Of a stretch of DNA of 13,723 bases, positions 1 through 6,142 are shown piece by piece (position 1 is the stretch's first letter; every line of letters begins with the position of its first letter). Both the position numbers and the translations under genes were made by a program. Under the pieces are notes generated by a model. That model was not told the origin of the DNA and ran no database searches. It worked only from the letters and a program-made list of their open reading frames with translations. This DNA comes from JANXSD01 sp038206385 (GTDB lineage Bacteria; Bacteroidota; Bacteroidia; AKYH767-A; OLB10). The DNA is taken from NCBI GenBank assembly GCA_038206385.1, contig JBBRAW010000097.1, positions 1 through 13,723 of the forward strand. The letters are read 5' to 3'.

Positions 1-475
1 GTTTTAAGGTATCTTGAATACAATCTCTAATCTCTGTTGTCAATCGTTCTTGTACTTGAAGTCGTCGCGCAAAAGCATCTACTATACGAGGTATTTTGCT
101 CAATCCAACTATAAATTGATTAGGAATGTAAGCAACGTGCGCTTTTCCAAAAAATGGTAAGAGGTGATGTTCACACATCGAGTAAATTTCAATGTCTTTT
201 ACAATCACCATTTGTTTATAGTCTTCTCGAAACTTTGCGGAATTTAATATTGCAACTGGATCTAAATCGTAACCATGTGTTAAAAATTGCATTGCTTTTG
301 AAACACGTTCTGGCGTTTTTAATAAACCTTCTCGCTTAGGGTCTTCACCAATTTCTTTAAGGATTTTTTCATACATCACAGAAAGTTTATCAATCTTCTC
401 TTGATTGTAAATATCAACTTTTTGGTATCCTAAATATTCATCATCTTCCGATGAATTGTTTTTTTTATTCGCCAT
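1..475 (-). CDS. folE: GTP cyclohydrolase I (3' end cut by the window edge)
   Basis: Converts GTP to 7,8-dihydroneopterin triphosphate in the cytoplasm, the entry step to folate, biopterin and related pterins. Only the first 158 codons are in the window; the gene runs out through position 1, so it lacks a stop here. Visible: the N-terminal helical part with KTPERVSKAM (about residues 53-62), then the family signature SMCEHHLLPFFGKAHVAYIP at residues 99-118. C101 and H104 are the expected first two zinc ligands; the third cysteine would lie beyond the edge. GLSKIPRIVDAFARRLQVQE (124-143) is also characteristic. The start is ATG at 475 (MANKKNNSSEDD), 22 bp after the stop of the PTPS-family gene on the same strand, which suggests one transcript. 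The identification is safe. Whether the product feeds folate, queuosine or biopterin is not decided by this gene alone. Confidence 0.96.
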   Translation of the reverse strand, partial: MANKKNNSSEDDEYLGYQKVDIYNQEKIDKLSVMYEKILKEIGEDPKREGLLKTPERVSKAMQFLTHGYDLDPVAILNSAKFREDYKQMVIVKDIEIYSMCEHHLLPFFGKAHVAYIPNQFIVGLSKIPRIVDAFARRLQVQERLTTEIRDCIQDTLK

Positions 476-497
476 AATAAAAATATTTGAATTATAT

Positions 498-908
498 CTA
501 ACCGAAATACTCTACATAATTATTTTCTGTTTCATAAAGCTTTACAGAATGTAATTCACTACCTTCAAGTTTTACCGCCGGTGCTATTTGTTCCCATATA
601 GCAATTGCCAATACTTCAGTAGATGCCATTCTACCTTTCATGAAATCAACATCAAGATTTAAGTTTTTATGATCTAATTTATCTATCACTAAAACATTGA
701 TAAGTTTGCTTAATTTTTTCAAATCGATTACAAATCCAGTTGTTGGATTGGGTTCGCCTTTCACGGTTACAAATAAATCATAATTATGTCCATGCCAATT
801 TGGATTCGAACATTTTCCAAAGATTTCCATGTTTTTCTCATCCGACCATTCTTCTTTAAAAAGTTTATGAGCAGCATTAAATCGTTCCTTTCTTGTAATA
901 TATACCAT
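498..908 (-). CDS. 6-pyruvoyltetrahydropterin synthase / 6-carboxytetrahydropterin synthase family (PTPS/QueD, COG0720)
   Basis: A 136-residue pterin enzyme acting on dihydroneopterin triphosphate, the product of the adjacent folE. Zinc ligands are H14 (FNAAHKL), H39 and H41 (HGH). C33 is the expected catalytic cysteine, with D79-H80 (LDHKNL) as relay and E126 (KLYETENN) as the pterin-anchoring glutamate. The spacing between catalytic Cys and HGH is five residues (KCSNPNWHGHNY). This is the pattern of animal PTPS (biopterin type), whereas bacterial QueD typically has three. Other parts also read like the eukaryotic enzyme, for example GEPNPTTGFVIDL and the ETENNYVEY tail. It could therefore make 6-pyruvoyltetrahydropterin rather than, or as well as, 6-carboxytetrahydropterin for queuosine. 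The fold assignment is certain and the product is inferred, so no symbol is given. It is the first gene of a pair with folE and is divergent from mqnB; a TAATTTTG box lies 36 bp upstream. Confidence 0.93.
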   Translation of the reverse strand: MVYITRKERFNAAHKLFKEEWSDEKNMEIFGKCSNPNWHGHNYDLFVTVKGEPNPTTGFVIDLKKLSKLINVLVIDKLDHKNLNLDVDFMKGRMASTEVLAIAIWEQIAPAVKLEGSELHSVKLYETENNYVEYFG

Positions 909-943
909 GTTATATTTCTTTTGCCTGAGTAAACAGATTGCGG

Positions 944-951
944 CAAAATTA
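944..951 (-). promoter_or_regulatory. Candidate -7 box of the PTPS-folE unit
   Basis: On the minus strand this reads TAATTTTG, an exact match to the Bacteroidota TAnnTTTG -7 element. It is placed to start a transcript with roughly a 30-nt leader before the ATG at 908. No clear TTTG -33 element is seen at the right distance, so this is a motif match only. Confidence 0.4.
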
Positions 952-993
952 GTTCATTTCGTTATGTTTTCCACTCCTAATTCTGCTTTGCTG

Positions 994-1001
994 TATATTT
1001 G
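994..1001 (+). promoter_or_regulatory. Candidate -7 box directly upstream of mqnB
   Basis: TATATTTG matches TAnnTTTG exactly and ends 6 bases before the mqnB ATG at 1008. If it is used, transcription would begin at or next to the start codon, giving a leaderless or nearly leaderless mRNA. The only upstream -33 candidate is a T-run at 967-970 (23-bp spacing), which is weak. Confidence 0.4.
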
Positions 1002-1007
1002 TGATAA

Positions 1008-1703
1008 ATGCAAGCTGTTTTAATCGTAAGTGCTACTTTAACTGAATGTCAGGGACTTCTGAAAAGTAATTTTATACATGTCGATGGTGAATCTTTTTAT
1101 GCTGATGCTTTCGCAGATTTTAAAGCCGATTTATTGATTACTGGTGTCGGTTCAATTGCAACTACATTTTACCTCACTAAGATGCTTAGCACATCAAATT
1201 ACCGATTTTTATTAAATATTGGCTTAGCAGGATCATTTACAAAAACAATCTCCTTAGGGATGGTTGTATCAGTTGGATGCGATCAATTCGCTGATTTGGG
1301 TGCGGAAGATCACGAAGATTTTATCGATATTTTTGATTTAGGTCTTTTAAATCCATCAGAAAGGCCCTTCGTAAATCGAAAACTAATCCCGATTGTTTCT
1401 AATAATATTCCAATTAATAAAATAAAAGTTGTAGAGGCAATTACTGTCAATAAAGTTCATGGTAATCAAAGTTCGATAGATAAAATTAGAGCAAAATATC
1501 CTGTTGATATCGAAAGCATGGAAGGAGCAGCATTTTTTTATGTTGCTAACATGTTTCAAGTTCCATCACTTCAAGTTCGAGCTATTTCAAATTATGTTGA
1601 ACCAAGAAATCGTGAAAGCTGGAATATTGTTCTTGCACTAAAGAATTTATCAAATGAAGTTAATGCATTAATGAGTTCTTTGGTTCTTGATAACTTTTCT
1701 TAA
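1008..1703 (+). CDS. mqnB: Futalosine hydrolase
   Basis: Cleaves futalosine to dehypoxanthinylfutalosine and hypoxanthine in the futalosine route to menaquinone; cytoplasmic. The 231-residue protein has the nucleoside phosphorylase/hydrolase fold. An N-terminal strand (MQAVLIVSAT) and the glycine loops LLITGVGSIATT (42-53) and LLNIGLAGSF (68-77) come first. ADLGAEDHEDF (95-105) follows. DIESMEGAA (167-175) carries the ribose-binding Met-Glu, and SNYVEPRNRESWNI (194-207) is the block that marks futalosine hydrolases. The Asn after Ser195 replaces the catalytic Asp of the related MTA/SAH nucleosidase, which favours MqnB over MTAN. It is a single gene, divergent from the pterin pair. No other mqn gene is in the window, which is common because these genes are often scattered in Bacteroidota. 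Confidence 0.93.
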   Translation: MQAVLIVSATLTECQGLLKSNFIHVDGESFYADAFADFKADLLITGVGSIATTFYLTKMLSTSNYRFLLNIGLAGSFTKTISLGMVVSVGCDQFADLGAEDHEDFIDIFDLGLLNPSERPFVNRKLIPIVSNNIPINKIKVVEAITVNKVHGNQSSIDKIRAKYPVDIESMEGAAFFYVANMFQVPSLQVRAISNYVEPRNRESWNIVLALKNLSNEVNALMSSLVLDNFS

Positions 1704-1742
1704 TTTTCAATAAATTCATTTATCTAAAGTGGAATTAAATCT

Positions 1743-1750
1743 TATTTTTG
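1743..1750 (+). promoter_or_regulatory. Candidate promoter of the VWA-domain gene
   Basis: TATTTTTG fits TAnnTTTG, with TTTA at 1719-1722 at a 20-bp spacing as a -33-like element. It ends 14 bases before the ATG at 1765. It lies downstream of an upstream in-frame start at 1729, which supports the 1765 start. Confidence 0.4.
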
Positions 1751-1764
1751 ATAAGAGAATTCTA

Positions 1765-2883
1765 ATGAAAAAATTTCAAATACTATTTTATATCATTTTA
1801 TGTGCATCACTAATTTTTCATAGTGAAACATCTACTGCGCAGAAAAATGAGCATCGTCCATTAGATATTGTTTTCTGTGTCGACTTAAGCGGAAGTACCA
1901 ACGGTTTAATAAATAATGTTCGTGATAATTTATGGTTGATAATAAATCAAGCAAATATCATGATTCCCATCCCAGATTTAAGAATTGCCGTTGTTGGTTT
2001 TTCACGACCAAGCTTTGGAAAAAATACTGGATATGTAAAAGTGCTTTGTGATCTCACTTATAATTTTGATCATCTCGAAACTGAACTTTTTAAATTAAAG
2101 CCATCCATCGAAAAAGGTGATCAATATGTAAGTGCTGCACTTTCAACATGTATCTCACAAATATCTTGGTCGAAGCAAATTGATGCTAAAAAAATTATTT
2201 TTCTTTGTGGAAATGGAATGGTTACTTCAAATGGTTTCGACTACATAAAATATTGCGAACAAGCCAATGAAAAAAATATAATTGTAAATACGTTATACAT
2301 TCCTAACGGAGCAAATATTATGCGCGAACTTCCTGCATGGAGAAGAATAGCAACGATCACTAAAGGAATGCAAAGTGAAATTACTGTCGCTAATAAAGAT
2401 GATGTTACCGTTTTTTCTGATGCAAAAATTGATCGCGTTCGTGAGATAAATAATAAATTAAATGCTACGTATTTATGGTCGGGAATGGATAGCAGTTTTT
2501 GTCGTCGTTCGTTAGTTACTGCCGATTCTGGAGCGTATTATACAATGAAGGAAGCTTTCTTTAACAGAGTTTATTTTAAGACAACAACACGCTATGAACA
2601 ACTGTTAAAGGATTGCGAACTCGTTAATGCATACACTATTGGATCCATCACTGCAACAACAGATTCTTCAATAACACAAACAACATTTGCAATTGAAACG
2701 AGAGAGCATTTTATTGATATGAAAGTAGCCAGAGAAAAAGTACATATCGCCTTACGAGTAGAACTTCCAGAGCAAGAGGTCAATGATTATAAAAATCGTT
2801 ATTCAAGTGGAGAGATGCCAGAAAATAATATTTTTCAAAGAGTTATTTTAACGATGCTATTTAAAGAATGGGAAGGGAAATAA
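1765..2883 (+). CDS. Secreted von Willebrand factor A-domain protein of unknown function
   Basis: This 372-residue protein (from the ATG at 1765) has a signal peptide at about residues 1-26 (MKKFQ, a hydrophobic run, then TSTAQ), so it is probably exported. A VWA domain follows at about 32-215. RPLDIVFCVDLSGST (31-45) contains an intact first MIDAS motif, DLSGS at 40-44. RIAVVGFS (73-80) is the next strand. The other two metal-ion motifs look degenerate. KGDQYVSAAL (117-126) lacks the usual threonine, and KKIIFLCGNG (142-151) has Asn where Asp is normal. The C-terminal ~150 residues (INNKLNATYLWSG onward) belong to no domain I recognise. A longer start at 1729 would put 12 charged/polar residues before the signal peptide and lie upstream of the likely promoter, so I reject it. 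There is no lipobox: C13 is preceded by IIL. It is a single gene, convergent with psd. Its binding partner or role is unknown. Confidence 0.85.
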   Translation: MKKFQILFYIILCASLIFHSETSTAQKNEHRPLDIVFCVDLSGSTNGLINNVRDNLWLIINQANIMIPIPDLRIAVVGFSRPSFGKNTGYVKVLCDLTYNFDHLETELFKLKPSIEKGDQYVSAALSTCISQISWSKQIDAKKIIFLCGNGMVTSNGFDYIKYCEQANEKNIIVNTLYIPNGANIMRELPAWRRIATITKGMQSEITVANKDDVTVFSDAKIDRVREINNKLNATYLWSGMDSSFCRRSLVTADSGAYYTMKEAFFNRVYFKTTTRYEQLLKDCELVNAYTIGSITATTDSSITQTTFAIETREHFIDMKVAREKVHIALRVELPEQEVNDYKNRYSSGEMPENNIFQRVILTMLFKEWEGK

Positions 2884-2973
2884 ACTTTAAATTTTGATGA
2901 GTAAAAAATAGAAACCACATTGATTAATTCAAATCAATTATAAAACTAAATAAATTTCAAACGAATTTAAATT

Positions 2974-3630
2974 TTACAACTCTGCAATAATCGTTACTCC
3001 ACCAACAGTCTTTTGTCCTATTGTAACATTTACTTTTGTTCCTAATGGAAGATAAATATCCACACGTGATCCAAATTTTATAAAGCCCATTTCGCCACCC
3101 TGACGAATCATATCGTTTTCATGAGGATAATAAACTATACGGCGAGCAAGTGCTCCTGCAATCTGACGAAGTAAAATTTCCGTTTTATTATCTTTCTGAA
3201 TTACTATCGTAGAGCGCTCATTTTCTGTACTCGCTTTCGGATGCCAAGCAACTAAATATTTTCCTGCATGATAACGAACATAACTAATCTTTCCAGAAAT
3301 AGGATACCAATTAGCGTGAACATTTATCGGCGACATAAAAATGGAAACTTGAATTCTTTTATCTTTTAGATATTCCGTTTCTTCTGTTTGTTCAATAACA
3401 ACTACTTTTCCATCAGCAGGAGCAATAATATATTTATCACCTAATGCTAAATCGCGACTAGGATATCGAAAAAATTGTAATACCAATAGAAAGAATGCTA
3501 AGCTAATGACGAACACCGAAATCATCATCCATGTATGCGCTGCTAAAAAAGTATACGCTAATCCGTTTAGTACAATCAGTATAAATGTAGTCACCGTTAA
3601 AATGGTGTATCCTTCGCGATGTATGGTCAT
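2974..3630 (-). CDS. psd: Phosphatidylserine decarboxylase proenzyme, short (PSD-A) type
   Basis: Makes phosphatidylethanolamine from phosphatidylserine at the inner membrane. It is a 218-residue proenzyme that cleaves itself to give a pyruvoyl group. Two N-terminal membrane helices are visible (about 9-30 and 34-53). The catalytic part follows: IIAPADGKVV (68-77), VSIFMSPINVHANWYPISG (95-113), RYHAGKYLVAW (119-129), ENERSTIVI (136-144), RQIAGALARRIV (155-166), and GGEMGFIKFGSRVDIYLP (178-195). G187-S188 in KFGSR is the expected autocleavage site and S188 the future pyruvoyl. The length fits the short family, which lacks the long linker of E. coli Psd. The start ATG at 3630 comes 22 bases after the glutamate dehydrogenase hairpin, so the gene is probably a separate unit, although no clear TAnnTTTG box was found. 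The usual partner pssA is not in the window. Confidence 0.95.
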   Translation of the reverse strand: MTIHREGYTILTVTTFILIVLNGLAYTFLAAHTWMMISVFVISLAFFLLVLQFFRYPSRDLALGDKYIIAPADGKVVVIEQTEETEYLKDKRIQVSIFMSPINVHANWYPISGKISYVRYHAGKYLVAWHPKASTENERSTIVIQKDNKTEILLRQIAGALARRIVYYPHENDMIRQGGEMGFIKFGSRVDIYLPLGTKVNVTIGQKTVGGVTIIAEL

Positions 3631-3651
3631 TTGTGAGTAGGTATTTAATCA

Positions 3652-3680
3652 AAAGCGCAGGGAAATTTTCCCTGCGCTTT
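3652..3680 (-). terminator. Hairpin terminator after glutamate dehydrogenase
   Basis: A perfect inverted repeat has 14-nt arms, AAAGCGCAGGGAAA and its complement. The arms are separated by one base, so in practice the inner A/T pairs form the loop. It lies 19 bp after the dehydrogenase stop. On the minus strand the stem ends in a short TTTT run. A-rich and T-rich flanks on both sides mean it could act in both directions. Confidence 0.75.
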
Positions 3681-3698
3681 ATCAACTTGATATTTTAA

Positions 3699-5006
3699 TT
3701 AATAAGATCCTCGTGATCGTGTTGCCGTCGCTACTTTTTCAAGAGCAAAAACATAAGCTGCTATACGCATCGAAATTTTATATTTCGTTGAAACATTCCA
3801 AACATTTTGAAATGCTTGTTTCATCCAACGGTCTGCACGTTTATTAATTTCCTCTTCACTGTAATAATATCCTGTACGGTTTTGAACCCATTCAAAATAA
3901 GATACTGTAACGCCACCACCATTCGCAAGAATATCTGGAATAAGAATAACTCCATTGTTATGTAAAATTTCATCTGCACCAGCAGTACAAGGACCATTAG
4001 CACCTTCTACAATCAATTTAGCATGAATCTTATTTGCATTTGCAGCAGTGATTTGATTTTCTGTAGCACATGGAGCGAGTATATCTACTTTCAATTCTAA
4101 AAGCTCTTCATTTGTGATCAATTCACCACCTTTAAAGCCTTTTAAAACACCATTATTCGAATCGCGATAAGCAATCGCTTTTATAATGTCAATTCCTTTC
4201 GGATTATAGTATGCAGCAGTATGATCTGAAATTCCAACAACTTTAATTCCTGCTGCCTCAAAATGTTTCGCAGATATAGAACCTACATTTCCAAAACCTT
4301 GAACTGCTGCTTTGCATTTGTCAGCTTTCATTTTCAGTTTGCTCATCGCCTCTAACGCAGAAGTACAAACACCGCGTCCAGTTGCTTCAACACGACCTAA
4401 TGATCCACCTAAATGTAATGGCTTTCCAGTAACAATACCAGGTGTAAATCCACCTTTCAATTTACTGAATTCATCAACGATCCATGCCATCTCTCGTGGA
4501 CCCGTATTCATATCCGGTGCAGGAATGTCTTTGTCAACACCGAATACATCCGACATCGCAGCAGTATAAGCACGCGTCATTCGCTCTAATTCCCCTACCG
4601 ACATCGTACGTGGATCACAATTGATTCCGCCTTTCGCTCCACCGTAAGGGATATCAGCGATTGCACACTTCCAAGTCATCCATGCAGCTAAAGCCTTCAC
4701 CTCATCAGCATCAACTGCTGGCGAATAACGAATTCCTCCTTTTGAGGGTCCGAGTGCAGTAGAGTGAATTACGCGATAGCCTTCAAAAACTTTGATAGAG
4801 CCGTCATCCATCTTAATTGGAAGACTTACTTCAATTAATTTTGAAGGATTCTTCAGGACTTCATAAACATCATGTTCAAGTCCGATGATTTTCGCCGCCA
4901 CATCGAAACGCTGAATCATTGCTTCGAAAGGGTTTGTCGAATCTTTAACCGTCGTAATCTGTTGTTGTTTCAACTTCGACTTCTTCGAAATGGTGGTAAT
5001 TGCCAT
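3699..5006 (-). CDS. gdh: Glutamate dehydrogenase (Glu/Leu/Phe/Val dehydrogenase family)
   Basis: Reversible oxidative deamination of glutamate to 2-oxoglutarate and ammonia in the cytoplasm. It has 435 residues, the size of the RocG/GudB-like hexameric enzymes. N-terminal domain: GPSKGGIRY (86-94) with K89, WKCAIADIPYGGAKGGI (112-128) with K113 and catalytic K125, and PAPDMNTG (162-169) with D165. These match the glutamate-binding and catalytic set of the family. A lysine at position 89 favours glutamate over leucine or phenylalanine as substrate. The Rossmann domain has VQGFGNVGS (235-243) and IVEGANGP (332-339), and VSYFEW (368-373) supplies the substrate-binding serine. Cofactor choice (NAD or NADP) cannot be read reliably. 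The start is ATG at 5006 and the gene ends at a strong hairpin. No convincing -7 box was found upstream; TACATTTT is the nearest match. It is likely a monocistronic unit. Confidence 0.95.
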   Translation of the reverse strand: MAITTISKKSKLKQQQITTVKDSTNPFEAMIQRFDVAAKIIGLEHDVYEVLKNPSKLIEVSLPIKMDDGSIKVFEGYRVIHSTALGPSKGGIRYSPAVDADEVKALAAWMTWKCAIADIPYGGAKGGINCDPRTMSVGELERMTRAYTAAMSDVFGVDKDIPAPDMNTGPREMAWIVDEFSKLKGGFTPGIVTGKPLHLGGSLGRVEATGRGVCTSALEAMSKLKMKADKCKAAVQGFGNVGSISAKHFEAAGIKVVGISDHTAAYYNPKGIDIIKAIAYRDSNNGVLKGFKGGELITNEELLELKVDILAPCATENQITAANANKIHAKLIVEGANGPCTAGADEILHNNGVILIPDILANGGGVTVSYFEWVQNRTGYYYSEEEINKRADRWMKQAFQNVWNVSTKYKISMRIAAYVFALEKVATATRSRGSY

Positions 5007-5109
5007 GCTATTTTTAATTTCTTTTGGGACGTCGAAATTAGGAAAAATGTAACGAAATAACAGCCTTTTGTTAGCCTTATTTTCATTTTAATTGATAGAA
5101 ATAATAATG

Positions 5110-6141
5110 TTATTTCTTGCTTTCGCTTATAATTTGAGACATAAAGCTCTTTAAATCACCATGTAATGTGTTTAGCTGAAGTCGAAAATTACCTTGCTCC
5201 TTTCGATATCTATTATAACTCATGAACCATGCATTGTTAGGTAAATGGTCATTTGGAAAATGAAATTGGTATCGCCTAAGTTTATGAAGATTTAAGTCGT
5301 GGATGCCAATAACCAAATCCTTTATAAAAAAATATTTTTGATGATACTTCTCTCGGAGGCTCAAATTAGGAGGTAAATGCTTGTATAAACTATCCAATTT
5401 ATGACAAGATGCTACCATGTAATTGCCATAAATTTCCTCATCCTCTTGATCGTTTTGATAATTTATTAACTCTTTGGATTCATTACCAAAATGCGATTTT
5501 AAGAATCGAAGTGCTCCTTGTTCTCCAACAAAAGTTGCAAGATTCTCATTGTAATCTACACTCCCTGGCAGATAAACGGTAGCATGGGTCAATTCGTGGA
5601 TAATAAGCTCTGCTATTTGCCCATCGTTTCTTCGAAGCATGCTCGATAAGATCGGATCACGGAACCATCCTAGAGTAGACCATCCTCCAGCAATTCCATA
5701 TTCAGTATCAAATCCATTTTTCTTTAAATCTTCCAATTCAGGAATACCACGTTCTTTCTCAAAAAATCCTTTATACGACACATCACCAAGAAATGGAAAA
5801 TGCCATTGATATGCTTTCATTGCAAATGGTTCACAAGCAGTGATCACCCATAAAACTGGTTTGCCTTTTTGGTCAAAATATGTAGTATAATTTTTTGAAT
5901 CTTTTAATCCCAAAGAATCTACCGCATACTTTCGAATTTCTTGAATCAATAATAATTTTTGTTTTATGCTATCTGGAATATTTTTATCCTGCATCACTTC
6001 TTCTACTGGATAAGCACTCCAAATGATATGTAATTGTCCACGAAGTTGTGCAACGCCGTAGCTGATTAAATTACGATATGCAAAGGCTATAATTAAAATC
6101 GTAATAACGATAAACCATAAAATTTTTCGAAAGCGTTTCAT
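5110..6141 (-). CDS. Membrane-anchored zinc metallopeptidase, predicted aminopeptidase (COG4324/PF10023)
   Basis: A 343-residue protein with one N-terminal membrane anchor (about residues 7-22, LWFIVITILIIAFAYR), so the body is probably periplasmic. The zinc site is HELTH (182-186), with H182 and H186 as ligands and E183 as the base. NENLATFVGEQGA (198-210) supplies the third ligand, probably E199. YGIAGGWSTLGWFRDPILS (148-166) is typical of this predicted aminopeptidase family, whose substrates are not well known. The start ATG at 6141 lies one base after the stop of the DUF2723 gene (6143-6145), so the two are almost certainly co-transcribed and translationally coupled. The sequence contains three D-S-[I/L] triplets (57-59, 75-77, 250-252) that fit the known Bacteroidota O-glycosylation motif, but such short motifs also occur by chance. 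Family call strong, function inferred. Confidence 0.88.
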   Translation of the reverse strand: MKRFRKILWFIVITILIIAFAYRNLISYGVAQLRGQLHIIWSAYPVEEVMQDKNIPDSIKQKLLLIQEIRKYAVDSLGLKDSKNYTTYFDQKGKPVLWVITACEPFAMKAYQWHFPFLGDVSYKGFFEKERGIPELEDLKKNGFDTEYGIAGGWSTLGWFRDPILSSMLRRNDGQIAELIIHELTHATVYLPGSVDYNENLATFVGEQGALRFLKSHFGNESKELINYQNDQEDEEIYGNYMVASCHKLDSLYKHLPPNLSLREKYHQKYFFIKDLVIGIHDLNLHKLRRYQFHFPNDHLPNNAWFMSYNRYRKEQGNFRLQLNTLHGDLKSFMSQIISESKK

Positions 6142-6142
6142 C

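Noticed and set aside
154..339. 61-codon plus-strand frame at the left edge
   Set aside because: It is antisense to folE, whose conserved zinc motif lies on the other strand there.
1765..1842. Possible lipoprotein signal in the VWA protein because of C13
   Set aside because: The residues before C13 are I-I-L; a lipobox needs a small residue at -1. A normal signal peptide ending near TAQ fits better.
2919..2938. Inverted repeat ATTGATT-AATTCA-AATCAAT between the convergent VWA and psd genes
   Set aside because: The stem is 7 bp with a single G-C pair and no T-run, too weak to call a terminator.
4312..4569. 85-codon plus-strand frame opposite glutamate dehydrogenase
   Set aside because: It is antisense to a highly conserved part of the enzyme and is explained by that gene's codon use.
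5098..5116. Inverted repeat GAAATAA-TAATG-TTATTTC at the end of the metallopeptidase gene
   Set aside because: It overlaps the stop codon and is an AT-only stem apart from one pair, so it is likely chance in AT-rich DNA.
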